From Clostridiales bacterium (GTDB taxonomy: Bacteria; Bacillota; Clostridia; Christensenellales; Borkfalkiaceae), in assembly GCA_015069495.1 (NCBI GenBank), contig SVIN01000009.1, positions 1 to 64,000 of the forward strand: a stretch of DNA of 64,000 bases. Direction: 5' to 3'. The translations under genes and the position numbers were made by a program. How positions within the stretch are numbered: position 1 is the stretch's first letter; each line of letters starts with the position of its first letter. The notes beneath the pieces were generated by a model that did not search any database, had not been told where the DNA came from, and saw only the letters and a program-made list of their open reading frames with translations. Of the stretch, positions 36,967 through 45,552 are shown piece after piece.

Positions 36967-38398
36967 TGACATTATTTCAAATAAGTGTTATACTTTACAT
37001 ATGAACACTTTTACTCGTAAAATAAAAACTGCATGGTTGATTGCAACCGCTTTTTGCTTAACCTTTACTTCGTGCGCACATCCGCAATCTTCTGCAGATA
37101 GCTTGACTCCGTCATTCTCCCAAAGTCAATCCATCGAAGACTGCTCCGATTGCGATTCCTCTATTGAAAGCGAGGATAGCAGTTCCTCCACTGAAGAAGA
37201 CGGCATCACCGAGGAACAGGCTTACGCAGAACAAATCATGGATCAAGCGTACAATTTGAATACGGGCGATTACTTACCCAATACTTACCAATTAAGCGGT
37301 ACGGTTTCCTACATTGATATCGACTACACGGCGAAAAAAGGCGTTTGTCTGTACTTTGACATAGATGAACCGCAAGCACGCGAAATGTATTGTTACCAGT
37401 TAAAAGGCGACGGCGCGGATTTGATTGATTCGGGTTCGTATATTACCGTCAGCGGTAGAATCAAAAACTACAAGGGTATGATTGAATTTGAAAAGCCTAC
37501 GCTGATTTCCTATCAATTGGAGAACGGACAAGGCTCGCCTGACCAAAGCAACGATCCCTACAAAAATATTTCGAAAACGGAATTTTACAAGGATTATAAA
37601 CCCGCAGAAAGTAACGAGGACGCTTACTACCGCTCCTTACACGGCTTTATGTCGGGGGAATTAACCGTTCCTAATCAAGCCCCTACTCTTTCCGCCTACC
37701 GCCCCAAGCAGGGCTCTGCATATATCCGTAACGACGATACCATTTACGAAGAAGACGGCAACGCCTACGTTGTCACCGACGTATACGGCAACGAAGCTTT
37801 TACCGTTTATCGCGCAGGGGCATATATCACTTTGGAAGAAGTCGCTGCATACGTGTATGCATTCGGTACTTATCCCAAAAATTACACAACCTCGAAAAAT
37901 ACCGACCCCGATGACAGTATTTGGGATGAATATTTGCGCTTAAACCACACGGCATTTTCAGGCAATACCAGCCAATATCCCTACGAACCCGAATTGCCCA
38001 ATATCAGCGGTTGCGGCGGGACTTTGCGGTATTATGAAATGGATATCGGCACCACGGGCACGGATTGCGATCCCTCGTATCCTGCGGATATTTACAATGA
38101 CGGGAACTCCATCACCCGCGGGGCGGCGCGTATCGTATATGGTAAAACGGACCTCGATAAGGACGGCGTTTTCGAAGCGGGCGAATGGCACGTCTTCTAC
38201 ACCTACAACCATTACAACGATTTTCAAGAATATCTCAACTACGCAGGCGGTTGGGGCGAAAAATTTGGCAATATCACGGGGGGCGGCAGTATTTCCAGTA
38301 AGTACGATTACAACCCCACCGATTACGTGCCTATCCATTTCGGGGACTTACCAACCCAAGGCACACGCGCGATTTTTCAGCGTTATTTCACACGGTAA
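36956..38398 (+). CDS. Lipoprotein with OB-like N-terminal module and uncharacterised, possibly nuclease-like C-terminal domain
   Basis: Lipobox TFTSC (MNTFTRKIKTAWLIATAFCLTFTSCAH); YQLSGTVSYIDIDYTAKKGVCLYFDI...YITVSGRIKNYKGMIEFEKPTLISY; C-terminal CGGTLRYYEMDIGTTGTDCD...ITRGAARIVYGKTDLDKDGVFEAGEWHVFYTYNHYNDFQEYLN. Confidence 0.65.
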   Translation: MLFIDIISNKCYTLHMNTFTRKIKTAWLIATAFCLTFTSCAHPQSSADSLTPSFSQSQSIEDCSDCDSSIESEDSSSSTEEDGITEEQAYAEQIMDQAYNLNTGDYLPNTYQLSGTVSYIDIDYTAKKGVCLYFDIDEPQAREMYCYQLKGDGADLIDSGSYITVSGRIKNYKGMIEFEKPTLISYQLENGQGSPDQSNDPYKNISKTEFYKDYKPAESNEDAYYRSLHGFMSGELTVPNQAPTLSAYRPKQGSAYIRNDDTIYEEDGNAYVVTDVYGNEAFTVYRAGAYITLEEVAAYVYAFGTYPKNYTTSKNTDPDDSIWDEYLRLNHTAFSGNTSQYPYEPELPNISGCGGTLRYYEMDIGTTGTDCDPSYPADIYNDGNSITRGAARIVYGKTDLDKDGVFEAGEWHVFYTYNHYNDFQEYLNYAGGWGEKFGNITGGGSISSKYDYNPTDYVPIHFGDLPTQGTRAIFQRYFTR

Positions 38399-38402
38399 AA
38401 TG

Positions 38403-38436
38403 AAAAGCAGGTTCCTCTTCGGGAATCCTGCTTTTA
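38403..38436. terminator. Bidirectional terminator between convergent operons
   Basis: AAAAGCAGGTTCC-tcttc-GGGAATCCTGCTTTT. Confidence 0.75.
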
Positions 38437-38466
38437 TTCGTTTTTACGCCGTTTAACGGCTTATTT

Positions 38467-39186
38467 TTACTTACTGCGATATTTTTCAAACACACCCATA
38501 TCCGTACGAGTTGCCAACAAAGGTGTGACGGAAATATACCCATTGACAAGCGCAACCGTATCGCGGTCCATATCCTCAGGGCAAACGTCGGAAATGGGTT
38601 CGCCTTCCTGCACATAGATATCCCCTTCGCGGTGAATAAAGCGGTCGGAGAAATAAGGCGAACCTTGGTAGGTCATACGAATCCCTTTCGATTCGTTCGG
38701 GATATTCACGTTGAACAACGGACATTCTTTGAAGAGTTCGTTTTTCATGATATAATCGTACACTTCGTCCAAGTATTTCACCGCGATTTCCTGCCCGTCG
38801 GGGAATGCGGAAAACGCAATCGCGGGAACGTGCATGCGCGACGCCTCGAAAATCGCTCCGACCGTACCCGAATACACGATATCTGCGCCAAGGTTTACTC
38901 CACAGTTGATACCCGACAAAATAAGGTCGAATTTCTTCCCCAAACCAAGCACACCGAAACGAATACAATCGGCAGGCGTAGACGACATGGAATAGGCTTC
39001 AACACCATCCAATAAATCCACTTTTTTAATTTCTACAGGGGTAACAAAGTCGATGGCGTGGCTTTTACCGCTCTGTTCCACCTTCGGTGCGACAACCGTG
39101 ACTTCCCCTAATTTTTTTGCCCATTCGGCAAGCAGACGGATACCCTTGTTTTGAATACCGTCGTCGTTTGTAATCAATATCCTCAT
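38467..39186 (-). CDS. surE: 5'/3'-nucleotidase SurE
   Basis: MRILITNDDGIQNKGIRLLAEWA, SGKSHAIDF, LSGINCGVNLGADIVYSGTVGAIFEA. Confidence 0.93.
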   Translation of the reverse strand: MRILITNDDGIQNKGIRLLAEWAKKLGEVTVVAPKVEQSGKSHAIDFVTPVEIKKVDLLDGVEAYSMSSTPADCIRFGVLGLGKKFDLILSGINCGVNLGADIVYSGTVGAIFEASRMHVPAIAFSAFPDGQEIAVKYLDEVYDYIMKNELFKECPLFNVNIPNESKGIRMTYQGSPYFSDRFIHREGDIYVQEGEPISDVCPEDMDRDTVALVNGYISVTPLLATRTDMGVFEKYRSK

Positions 39187-40157
39187 AACCAACCCTCGTT
39201 ATTTTCTTTATAATCCTTTAACAATGCATCCGCTTCGGCAAGCAACGCCTCGGCTTCTGCTTTCGAATAGACGGTTGCGCCCGCTGCACAAGCATGCCCG
39301 CCGCCGTTGTATCTTTCCGCAAGTTCACTCACCGTCACGAAACGGGAACGCAAACGCACGCGGATTTCCGTATCTCCTTCGATAAAGGCAATCCAAATCA
39401 ACGAGCCCTTGATGCTGTCCATAAATGAAACGCACGCGCTGGCTTCTTCGTTGGAAAGGTTAAATTCTTCCTTTATCTCCTTGGTCACGAACATGGAAAC
39501 CACACCGTTTTCGCTAATGTTCATATGACTGTATACGAAGGATTTGAAGCGCAACGCTTCCACTTCTTCCAAATACAAGTTTGCGTAAATCAATTCCGTA
39601 TCAATCCCCTGATCCAAAATCAAACCTGCAAGGCGCATGGTTTCCCCCGAAACTTCACGGAAACGGAAACGCCCCGAATCGGTCACCATACCTGTATAAA
39701 TATATTTCGCCGCTTCTTGCGAGATCTTCAATTCCGCTTTAAATGCCTCGTAAAACGCCGCCACCATTTCACAAGTAGAGGAACGATGTTCTTCCACCCA
39801 TTCGTAATTCGCGTAGTTTTCCACGGGGATATGGTGGTCGATTTTTACCAGCTCTTTACAAAGCGCGTATCTTTGGTTAGAAATGCGTTTCTGCGTTGCC
39901 GTATCCAATACAATCCCCAACGCATCCGCGTATTCTTCATCGGGTAAAGCTTCGTCCTCACCGCCTAAAAACGCCAAATAATCGGAAAAATCATTATTTT
40001 GTAAATAGATTTTTTTATCGGGGTAAGTGTTTTTCAAAAGCGCTGCCAACCCTTTCGTCGAGCCGATGGCGTCGCCGTCGGGACGGAAATGGCGAAAAAT
40101 GATAATTTTGTCATATTCCTTGATTTTATCCAAAATAATTTTCATATTCTCGTTCAT
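39183..40157 (-). CDS. DHH/DHHA1 phosphoesterase (NrnA-like)
   Basis: IIFRHFRPDGDAIGSTKGLA, VKIDHHIPVENYANYEW, TGMVTDSGRFRF, GGGHACAAGATV. Confidence 0.9.
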   Translation of the reverse strand: MNENMKIILDKIKEYDKIIIFRHFRPDGDAIGSTKGLAALLKNTYPDKKIYLQNNDFSDYLAFLGGEDEALPDEEYADALGIVLDTATQKRISNQRYALCKELVKIDHHIPVENYANYEWVEEHRSSTCEMVAAFYEAFKAELKISQEAAKYIYTGMVTDSGRFRFREVSGETMRLAGLILDQGIDTELIYANLYLEEVEALRFKSFVYSHMNISENGVVSMFVTKEIKEEFNLSNEEASACVSFMDSIKGSLIWIAFIEGDTEIRVRLRSRFVTVSELAERYNGGGHACAAGATVYSKAEAEALLAEADALLKDYKENNEGWL

Positions 40158-40158
40158 A

Positions 40159-41097
40159 TCATACCTCTTTATTAAATGCATTCAGGTCCTCTAAAAGTGC
40201 CATCGCTTCTGCGCGGTCTTTGACGGATGCCCCGCACGCTTTGGCGTGACCGCCCCCGCCGTACTTCACCGCGACAGGCTGTACCGTGTGCTTGCTGGAA
40301 CGGATTTCCACCAAGACCTTATCTTCCGTTTCGGTAAAGTTCACCCAAATATCCACCCCGCGAATGTCTGCCATCGTATTGACCATCCCGCGGGAAATGG
40401 TAAAGGTATCGGCATTGTAAGATGCCAATTCCTCTTTCGTGGTGTAAATATACGCCACGCGGTAAGGGGTGAATTGGATTTTTAAAACAAATTGCGCGCG
40501 AAGCTGCATGTTGGCAAAATCGTCCGCGTACAAGTTGCCGTAGATTTCATTGGTATCAAAGCTTTGTTCCTTCAAAGCCGAAGCCAAACGGAAGGTTTTT
40601 GCCGTGGTCGAATCGTAACGGAAACGCCCCGAATCGGTCACCATACCCGTAAACAACGCCTTTGCTGAGGCGGGAGAAAGGGCTAAACCGCTTTCTAATG
40701 CGAACTCAGTTACAAGCCCGCAACAGCTTTCATACGAGGTATCCACCACTTCCAAATCCGCGATTTTTTCACTGAAGATATGGTGGTCGAATCGTACGGT
40801 TTTTTCCGCGAGTTTATAACGGTCGTCACTAATCAGCCAAGCCGAACCGCAATCGAGGATAATTGACAGCGCGCCGTTGAAAAAATCGTCTTCCACCTCG
40901 TCCATATCCGTACCGTCCATGAACGCGTAACGCCCTGCGCCGTCACCAACGGCATAGATTTCCTTGTCGGGAAAATTTTCTTTCAGCAGGCATTTCATAC
41001 CGATTTGACTGCCGAGCGCGTCCCCGTCGGGGCTGGAATGTCTATGAATCACGATTTTATCGTATTCTTTTATACATTGTAAAATTTCTTCAAACAT
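40159..41097 (-). CDS. DHH/DHHA1 phosphoesterase (NrnA-like), tandem paralog
   Basis: IVIHRHSSPDGDALGSQIGMK, VRFDHHIFSEKIADLEVVD, TGMVTDSGRFRYDS, GGGGHAKACGASV. Confidence 0.9.
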   Translation of the reverse strand: MFEEILQCIKEYDKIVIHRHSSPDGDALGSQIGMKCLLKENFPDKEIYAVGDGAGRYAFMDGTDMDEVEDDFFNGALSIILDCGSAWLISDDRYKLAEKTVRFDHHIFSEKIADLEVVDTSYESCCGLVTEFALESGLALSPASAKALFTGMVTDSGRFRYDSTTAKTFRLASALKEQSFDTNEIYGNLYADDFANMQLRAQFVLKIQFTPYRVAYIYTTKEELASYNADTFTISRGMVNTMADIRGVDIWVNFTETEDKVLVEIRSSKHTVQPVAVKYGGGGHAKACGASVKDRAEAMALLEDLNAFNKEV

Positions 41098-41105
41098 AAT
41101 CTACC

Positions 41106-43145
41106 TTACACAAAATATGCATTGCTCATTTCAATGGTTGTCTTGCCGTTGGCAACGTATTTTTTCATGACACCGCAAAGCGTTACCGTGTCGCCTATCT
41201 GCGGTTTGCTTGTCATAGAACCATAACGATTGCCATTTGCATCCCACGTGCCGAAAATATACAGTTGATTGCCGTTTTCATCCTCAATCGTCATATTGCC
41301 GTAAGAATCGGGATATTCGATGGAGATGATTTTACCTTTCACGTAATATTCCGTAGCGGTGGACTTATTATCGCCCAGCCCCGCCCCGATTGACAACAAT
41401 GTCGGGATATCGGTCAACGTTATATTGGGCATAGAAGGCGTGGAAGGATTGGACGAACTGCCTGCGCCCTGACCCCAACCGCCGTTTGCGATATAATCTG
41501 CAAGCAAATCGCGGGCATAAGTCGTATCGTCATAGAAAGCAATTTCCGTCAGGTTATTCCAATCATACAACGACGTATAACGGTCGGTCACGAGATAATA
41601 GGTCTTGTTGCTTTCAATGTTTGCCTTTACGCTTTTACCATATTCGCCGTAAGAAATGTAGTATCTATCGGGCAAATCAAAAAACCGCGAATTTAAATAT
41701 CTACCTTGAATGGAGCAAAGGACAATTTGGTTGTCGAAAGGTAATACGTTTACCAAGTCACCATAATAGATATTGCCTGCAGATAATTCGTACGGCGCGC
41801 GCGTATTCAAGAAACCGCCACCCAAAACGATGTCGTATTCATCCCCCCATTTTTCCAACGCCACTTTATAATAAAGGTCGGCTACCGTTTGACAGATTTC
41901 CGTCGAGGAACGAAGTTTATCATTTTTACCAAGCAAAACGTTTGCCTGTGAAAGTTTCTCGTCATATTTTTCCAACAAGTCTTCCACCACGGAATCGGGC
42001 GTTAAATGGGTATACGAACCCGTAGAAATAAATTCCGCCTTACCTACCGACGTCTTAGCATTTGCAAAATTGATTGTAATATTTGCATGCGATACCCCTT
42101 TATTATCGCCGCCGCCTTGCAAATGGTATACCCCGTAGGAATCCTTCACAACGTATTGTTGATGGCTGTGGCCTTCAAAAACCAAATCCACGTAGCCATT
42201 GGAAAGGGATGTGTCATAATAGGAGCCGATACTGCCGCTTCCGCCATCGTGAATCGCATAAATGATGAAGTCTGCGCCTGCATTGCGTAATTTACTCGAT
42301 TCCGTTTTCACCAAAGAAGCCAAAGCAGAACCCGTTACAAAATATACGTCCTCTACCTTATCGGCGGAAATGGACGAATAACAATCCCCCATCGCACCGA
42401 TAATACCGATTTGCACGCCGCTCATATCAATCATAACAGACGCATCGCAGTAATCAACGCGTTGATGCGTAGCATTGTCGTATACGTTGATTGCAAGGAA
42501 GGGAAATTCCGCCATAGCCGCATTGGCGATGATTGCTTCTTCCCCCCAATCGTATTCATGATTGCCAAGGGTCATCGAAACAAAATCCAACTCGTTCATC
42601 CAATCGGTGATGATATTGCCTTGCGTGAGGTTGGATTCTGATGCGCCCTGCCACATATCCCCCGCAGAAAGTAAAATTGTATTTTCGTTTTTTGCCTTTG
42701 CGTTTTTGAGATAGGTCGTCAGTTCGTCTACCCCAGGATGATTGTCTCCGTCCGTCAATTTACCATGTAAATCATTGACGCTAAAAATATCAAACGTTAC
42801 CGTTACCTTTTCACCGCAATCATCACAGTAAGCATTGTTGTCGATATCCTTGTGGACTTCTTCCGTTTCAATATCGCTAGAGGAATCCCCCGAACTATCT
42901 TCCGAGGAATCGCTTGAAGTTTCTTCCGAAGAGTTATCTATGTTATCGTCAGACGAAGAATCTTTGCTACCGCTCGACGAAGAATCGGAATCACTGTCGC
43001 TTTCTCCCGAGTTACCGCCTTCCACGGATATGGAAGAGGAACCACTGTCCGTAACGTTGGATTGCGGTATACTTATCGCCCCCCCTTCACAAGCGGATAA
43101 TACAAACGTTAAACTTAATAATATCGTTAGAAACGCCTTTTTCAT
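41106..43145 (-). CDS. 5'-nucleotidase/UshA-family lipoprotein with acidic Ser linker and C-terminal OB-fold module
   Basis: Lipobox LSAC; FDIFSVNDLHGKL, LLSAGDMWQGASESNLTQG, MTLGNHEYDWG, VFEGHSHQQY; C-terminal YYVKGKIISIEYPDSYGNMTIEDENGNQLYIFG. Confidence 0.9.
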   Translation of the reverse strand: MKKAFLTILLSLTFVLSACEGGAISIPQSNVTDSGSSSISVEGGNSGESDSDSDSSSSGSKDSSSDDNIDNSSEETSSDSSEDSSGDSSSDIETEEVHKDIDNNAYCDDCGEKVTVTFDIFSVNDLHGKLTDGDNHPGVDELTTYLKNAKAKNENTILLSAGDMWQGASESNLTQGNIITDWMNELDFVSMTLGNHEYDWGEEAIIANAAMAEFPFLAINVYDNATHQRVDYCDASVMIDMSGVQIGIIGAMGDCYSSISADKVEDVYFVTGSALASLVKTESSKLRNAGADFIIYAIHDGGSGSIGSYYDTSLSNGYVDLVFEGHSHQQYVVKDSYGVYHLQGGGDNKGVSHANITINFANAKTSVGKAEFISTGSYTHLTPDSVVEDLLEKYDEKLSQANVLLGKNDKLRSSTEICQTVADLYYKVALEKWGDEYDIVLGGGFLNTRAPYELSAGNIYYGDLVNVLPFDNQIVLCSIQGRYLNSRFFDLPDRYYISYGEYGKSVKANIESNKTYYLVTDRYTSLYDWNNLTEIAFYDDTTYARDLLADYIANGGWGQGAGSSSNPSTPSMPNITLTDIPTLLSIGAGLGDNKSTATEYYVKGKIISIEYPDSYGNMTIEDENGNQLYIFGTWDANGNRYGSMTSKPQIGDTVTLCGVMKKYVANGKTTIEMSNAYFV

Positions 43146-43187
43146 CTTTCATATCTCCTTTTTGCCGATATTTCTGCATTTTATCAT

Positions 43188-43216
43188 ATTATAACACAAA
43201 ACATGCTTTTTTTCAA
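43188..43216 (-). promoter_or_regulatory. Promoter of the 5'-nucleotidase/DHH/surE operon (TTGAAA-17-TATAAT)
   Basis: Minus strand TTGAAAAAAAGCATGTTTTGTGTTATAAT. Confidence 0.75.
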
Positions 43217-43277
43217 GTAGATTTTTATATTTTTTTCATAAATGAAAAAAGAGAAACCGAAGTTTCCCTTTTAGCTT

Positions 43278-44240
43278 TTAGTAAAACACTGCCAATGCTT
43301 GTTCAGGTTGGTCGCAGACAATCACTTTTTCCGCAATCAAAACAGGCCCTTTGCCCTTATAGATGCGATGCTTTTGGAATGTAATTTTCGCTGTAACACA
43401 AATCCAATCACGTGTTTCCAACTCCATTGCAGACGGCAATACGCAGGCTACACCGCAATACTGAATATCGTCTTCACAGCAGGTCATGACGTGTCTGCCA
43501 ACCACGATATCAGTCGGTTCTAAACGTTTATCTCTTGCGACGATGCCTTTGAATTTTACCGTTTTACCAACGTATTCTTCTAAATTTTCCGTCAAATCAC
43601 GGTAGAAGAATGCATAATCCTTATCCTCAATTTCGATAATCGGTGCGTTGACGTCAAAAGGCAACGGGTCTTCAATGTCATCGAAGTCCGCTTTACCATC
43701 CACGCGCTCATACACGATATCGCATCTACGGCTGATGGCGCGCACAAGTTTATGCAGGTTCATCTTGTCCATGGTATCATCATAACGGTTGAATACGACC
43801 AACTGCGTGTCTTGGATTTTGTCAAATACAAGCTGTCGCATGTTGGCGTTATAATTGGTGAAAGTACGCGCATCAAAGAATGTCATCAATTGATTGATCA
43901 TCCAACCTTCGGGCATTGCGTTGAAAAAGTCGCCAAGTTCCCACATGCCGTTGTATTCTACCACGATACGTTCTGCACCGTGTTTTAATTGCAATGCGGA
44001 TAAAACTTCTTCCGTTAATTGGGATTTATCCTCTAAAACCTCAATCGCAACAGATTCCGCCTTCGCAAATTTGATGCTTTCATATTCCTCTTCCCCCTCT
44101 TCACAAACGAGAAGCAAAGTCTTTTCCCCTGCGGAAAAACGAGGATCTTCAAAGGTTTCTTGTATAAATTTGGTTTTGCCCGATTCTAAGAAACCCAAAA
44201 ACATGTATACGGGGGTTTCTACGGGTAATTTTTTCGCCAT
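43278..44240 (-). CDS. G3E/CobW-like GTPase fused to a DUF1980/TIGR03943-like C-terminal domain
   Basis: P-loop FLGFLESGKTKFI; VFNRYDD; C-terminal RHVMTCCEDDIQYCGVACVLP. Confidence 0.7.
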   Translation of the reverse strand: MAKKLPVETPVYMFLGFLESGKTKFIQETFEDPRFSAGEKTLLLVCEEGEEEYESIKFAKAESVAIEVLEDKSQLTEEVLSALQLKHGAERIVVEYNGMWELGDFFNAMPEGWMINQLMTFFDARTFTNYNANMRQLVFDKIQDTQLVVFNRYDDTMDKMNLHKLVRAISRRCDIVYERVDGKADFDDIEDPLPFDVNAPIIEIEDKDYAFFYRDLTENLEEYVGKTVKFKGIVARDKRLEPTDIVVGRHVMTCCEDDIQYCGVACVLPSAMELETRDWICVTAKITFQKHRIYKGKGPVLIAEKVIVCDQPEQALAVFY

Positions 44241-44249
44241 AATATCTCC

Positions 44250-45422
44250 TTACGCGTTGAACAATTCTTTCAATGCGGTTTCATTTAAGTTGCAACCGAT
44301 TACACACAATCTGCCCGTCACACCTGCACTGCCTTCGCGCACGTCCGCTTCACCAGGCACGTAGTCAAAATGCAACCAGCAACCCTCGCCCGCTACAATA
44401 CCTTTCGCACGGAGAATGTTACCGTATTCATGTTCGTGTTGCATTTCCGCCAATGCGTTTTCAAGTTCCGCTTTCGTAAATACACGAGTCGTTTCTACAC
44501 CCCAGCTGGTGAAAACTTCGTCCGCATGGTGGTGCCCGTGATGGTGCTCATGATGGTGTTCGTGGCACCCATGTCCGTGTTCATGCTCATGATGATGGTG
44601 ATGGCAACAACAATCGGGGTCATCACATTCCTCTTCGTGATGGTGATGATGTTCTTCCTCGTGATGGTGATGACAGCAACAATCGGGATCGTGACATTCC
44701 TCTTCGTGATGGTGATGATGTCCTTCCTCGTGATGGTGATGACAGCAACAATCAGGGTCATCACATTCTTCCTCATGATGATGGTGATGCATTTCTTCCG
44801 CCAAACGATCAAGTTCGGCTTGCAAGCAATCCTTTTGTTCCATCGCCGCCAAAATCGTTTTACCGTCCAAGCTATCCCACGATGCAGTCACAAGTGTCGC
44901 CGTTCCATTTTTACCTCTTAAAAGTTCCACAGCGGTCGCCAGCTTATCCGCGGACGCTTTATCCGTATGGGAAAGAATAATACACCCTGCATTTTCCACT
45001 TGGTCGTTGAAAAATTCGCCAAAGTTTTTCATGTACATTTTGCATTTGGACGCGTCTACCACCGTACAGAATGCATTGAGCTGTGCATTGTCAAGTTTCG
45101 CATTTGCAACCGCCTTAATAACGTCGCTGAGTTTCCCTACCCCCGAAGGTTCGATAAGGATACGTTCGGGCGCGTACTGTGCCACAACTTGTTGCAACGC
45201 CTTGGAGAAATCCCCCACGAGGGAACAGCAGATACAACCCGAATTCATCTCCGTTACGTTGATACCTGCATCTTGTAAAAATCCGCCGTCGATACCGATT
45301 TCGCCAAATTCGTTTTCAATCAAAACGACCTTTTCATCAGCATAAGCTTCTTTAATCAACTTCTTAATCAGCGTAGTTTTCCCCGCCCCTAAAAAGCCTG
45401 AAAAAATATCAATTTTAGTCAT
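44250..45422 (-). CDS. G3E-family (COG0523/CobW) GTPase with large His/Cys/Asp-rich metal-binding insertion
   Basis: GFLGAGKTTLIKKLI, NEFGEIGIDGGFL, NSGCICCSLVGDF, EPSGVGKLSDV; His-rich tract HHHHHEEECDDPDCCCHHHH repeated. Confidence 0.92.
   Translation of the reverse strand: MTKIDIFSGFLGAGKTTLIKKLIKEAYADEKVVLIENEFGEIGIDGGFLQDAGINVTEMNSGCICCSLVGDFSKALQQVVAQYAPERILIEPSGVGKLSDVIKAVANAKLDNAQLNAFCTVVDASKCKMYMKNFGEFFNDQVENAGCIILSHTDKASADKLATAVELLRGKNGTATLVTASWDSLDGKTILAAMEQKDCLQAELDRLAEEMHHHHHEEECDDPDCCCHHHHEEGHHHHHEEECHDPDCCCHHHHEEEHHHHHEEECDDPDCCCHHHHHEHEHGHGCHEHHHEHHHGHHHADEVFTSWGVETTRVFTKAELENALAEMQHEHEYGNILRAKGIVAGEGCWLHFDYVPGEADVREGSAGVTGRLCVIGCNLNETALKELFNA
44608..44795 (-). repeat. Three 69-bp (23-aa) intragenic repeats encoding the His/Cys tract
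   Basis: caacaatc[ga]gg[ga]tc at 44608, 44677, 44746, exact 69-bp period. Confidence 0.9.
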
Positions 45423-45493
45423 AATTTTTTACCTTCTTTTATGTTTAAATGTTACAATTTACTAAGACTGCGCAACCTCAGGTTGGTTAAAAA

Positions 45494-45534
45494 CGAAGCA
45501 ACCTTACAAAATGAATGATAAGACACTAAGACTG
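45494..45534 (-). repeat. Solitary diverged copy of the repeat element found as an array at 59440-59933
   Basis: Minus strand CAGTCTTAGTGTCTTATCATTCATTTTGTAAGGTTGCTTCG versus array unit CAGACTTAGTGTCTTTTCGCACGTGTTTGTAGGATACTTCG. Confidence 0.5.
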
Positions 45535-45552
45535 CGTCCAACGTCAGGTTGG

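Noticed and set aside
44370-44921. 183-aa plus-strand Met/Val-rich ORF
   Set aside because: Antisense of the His-rich tract of the G3E GTPase
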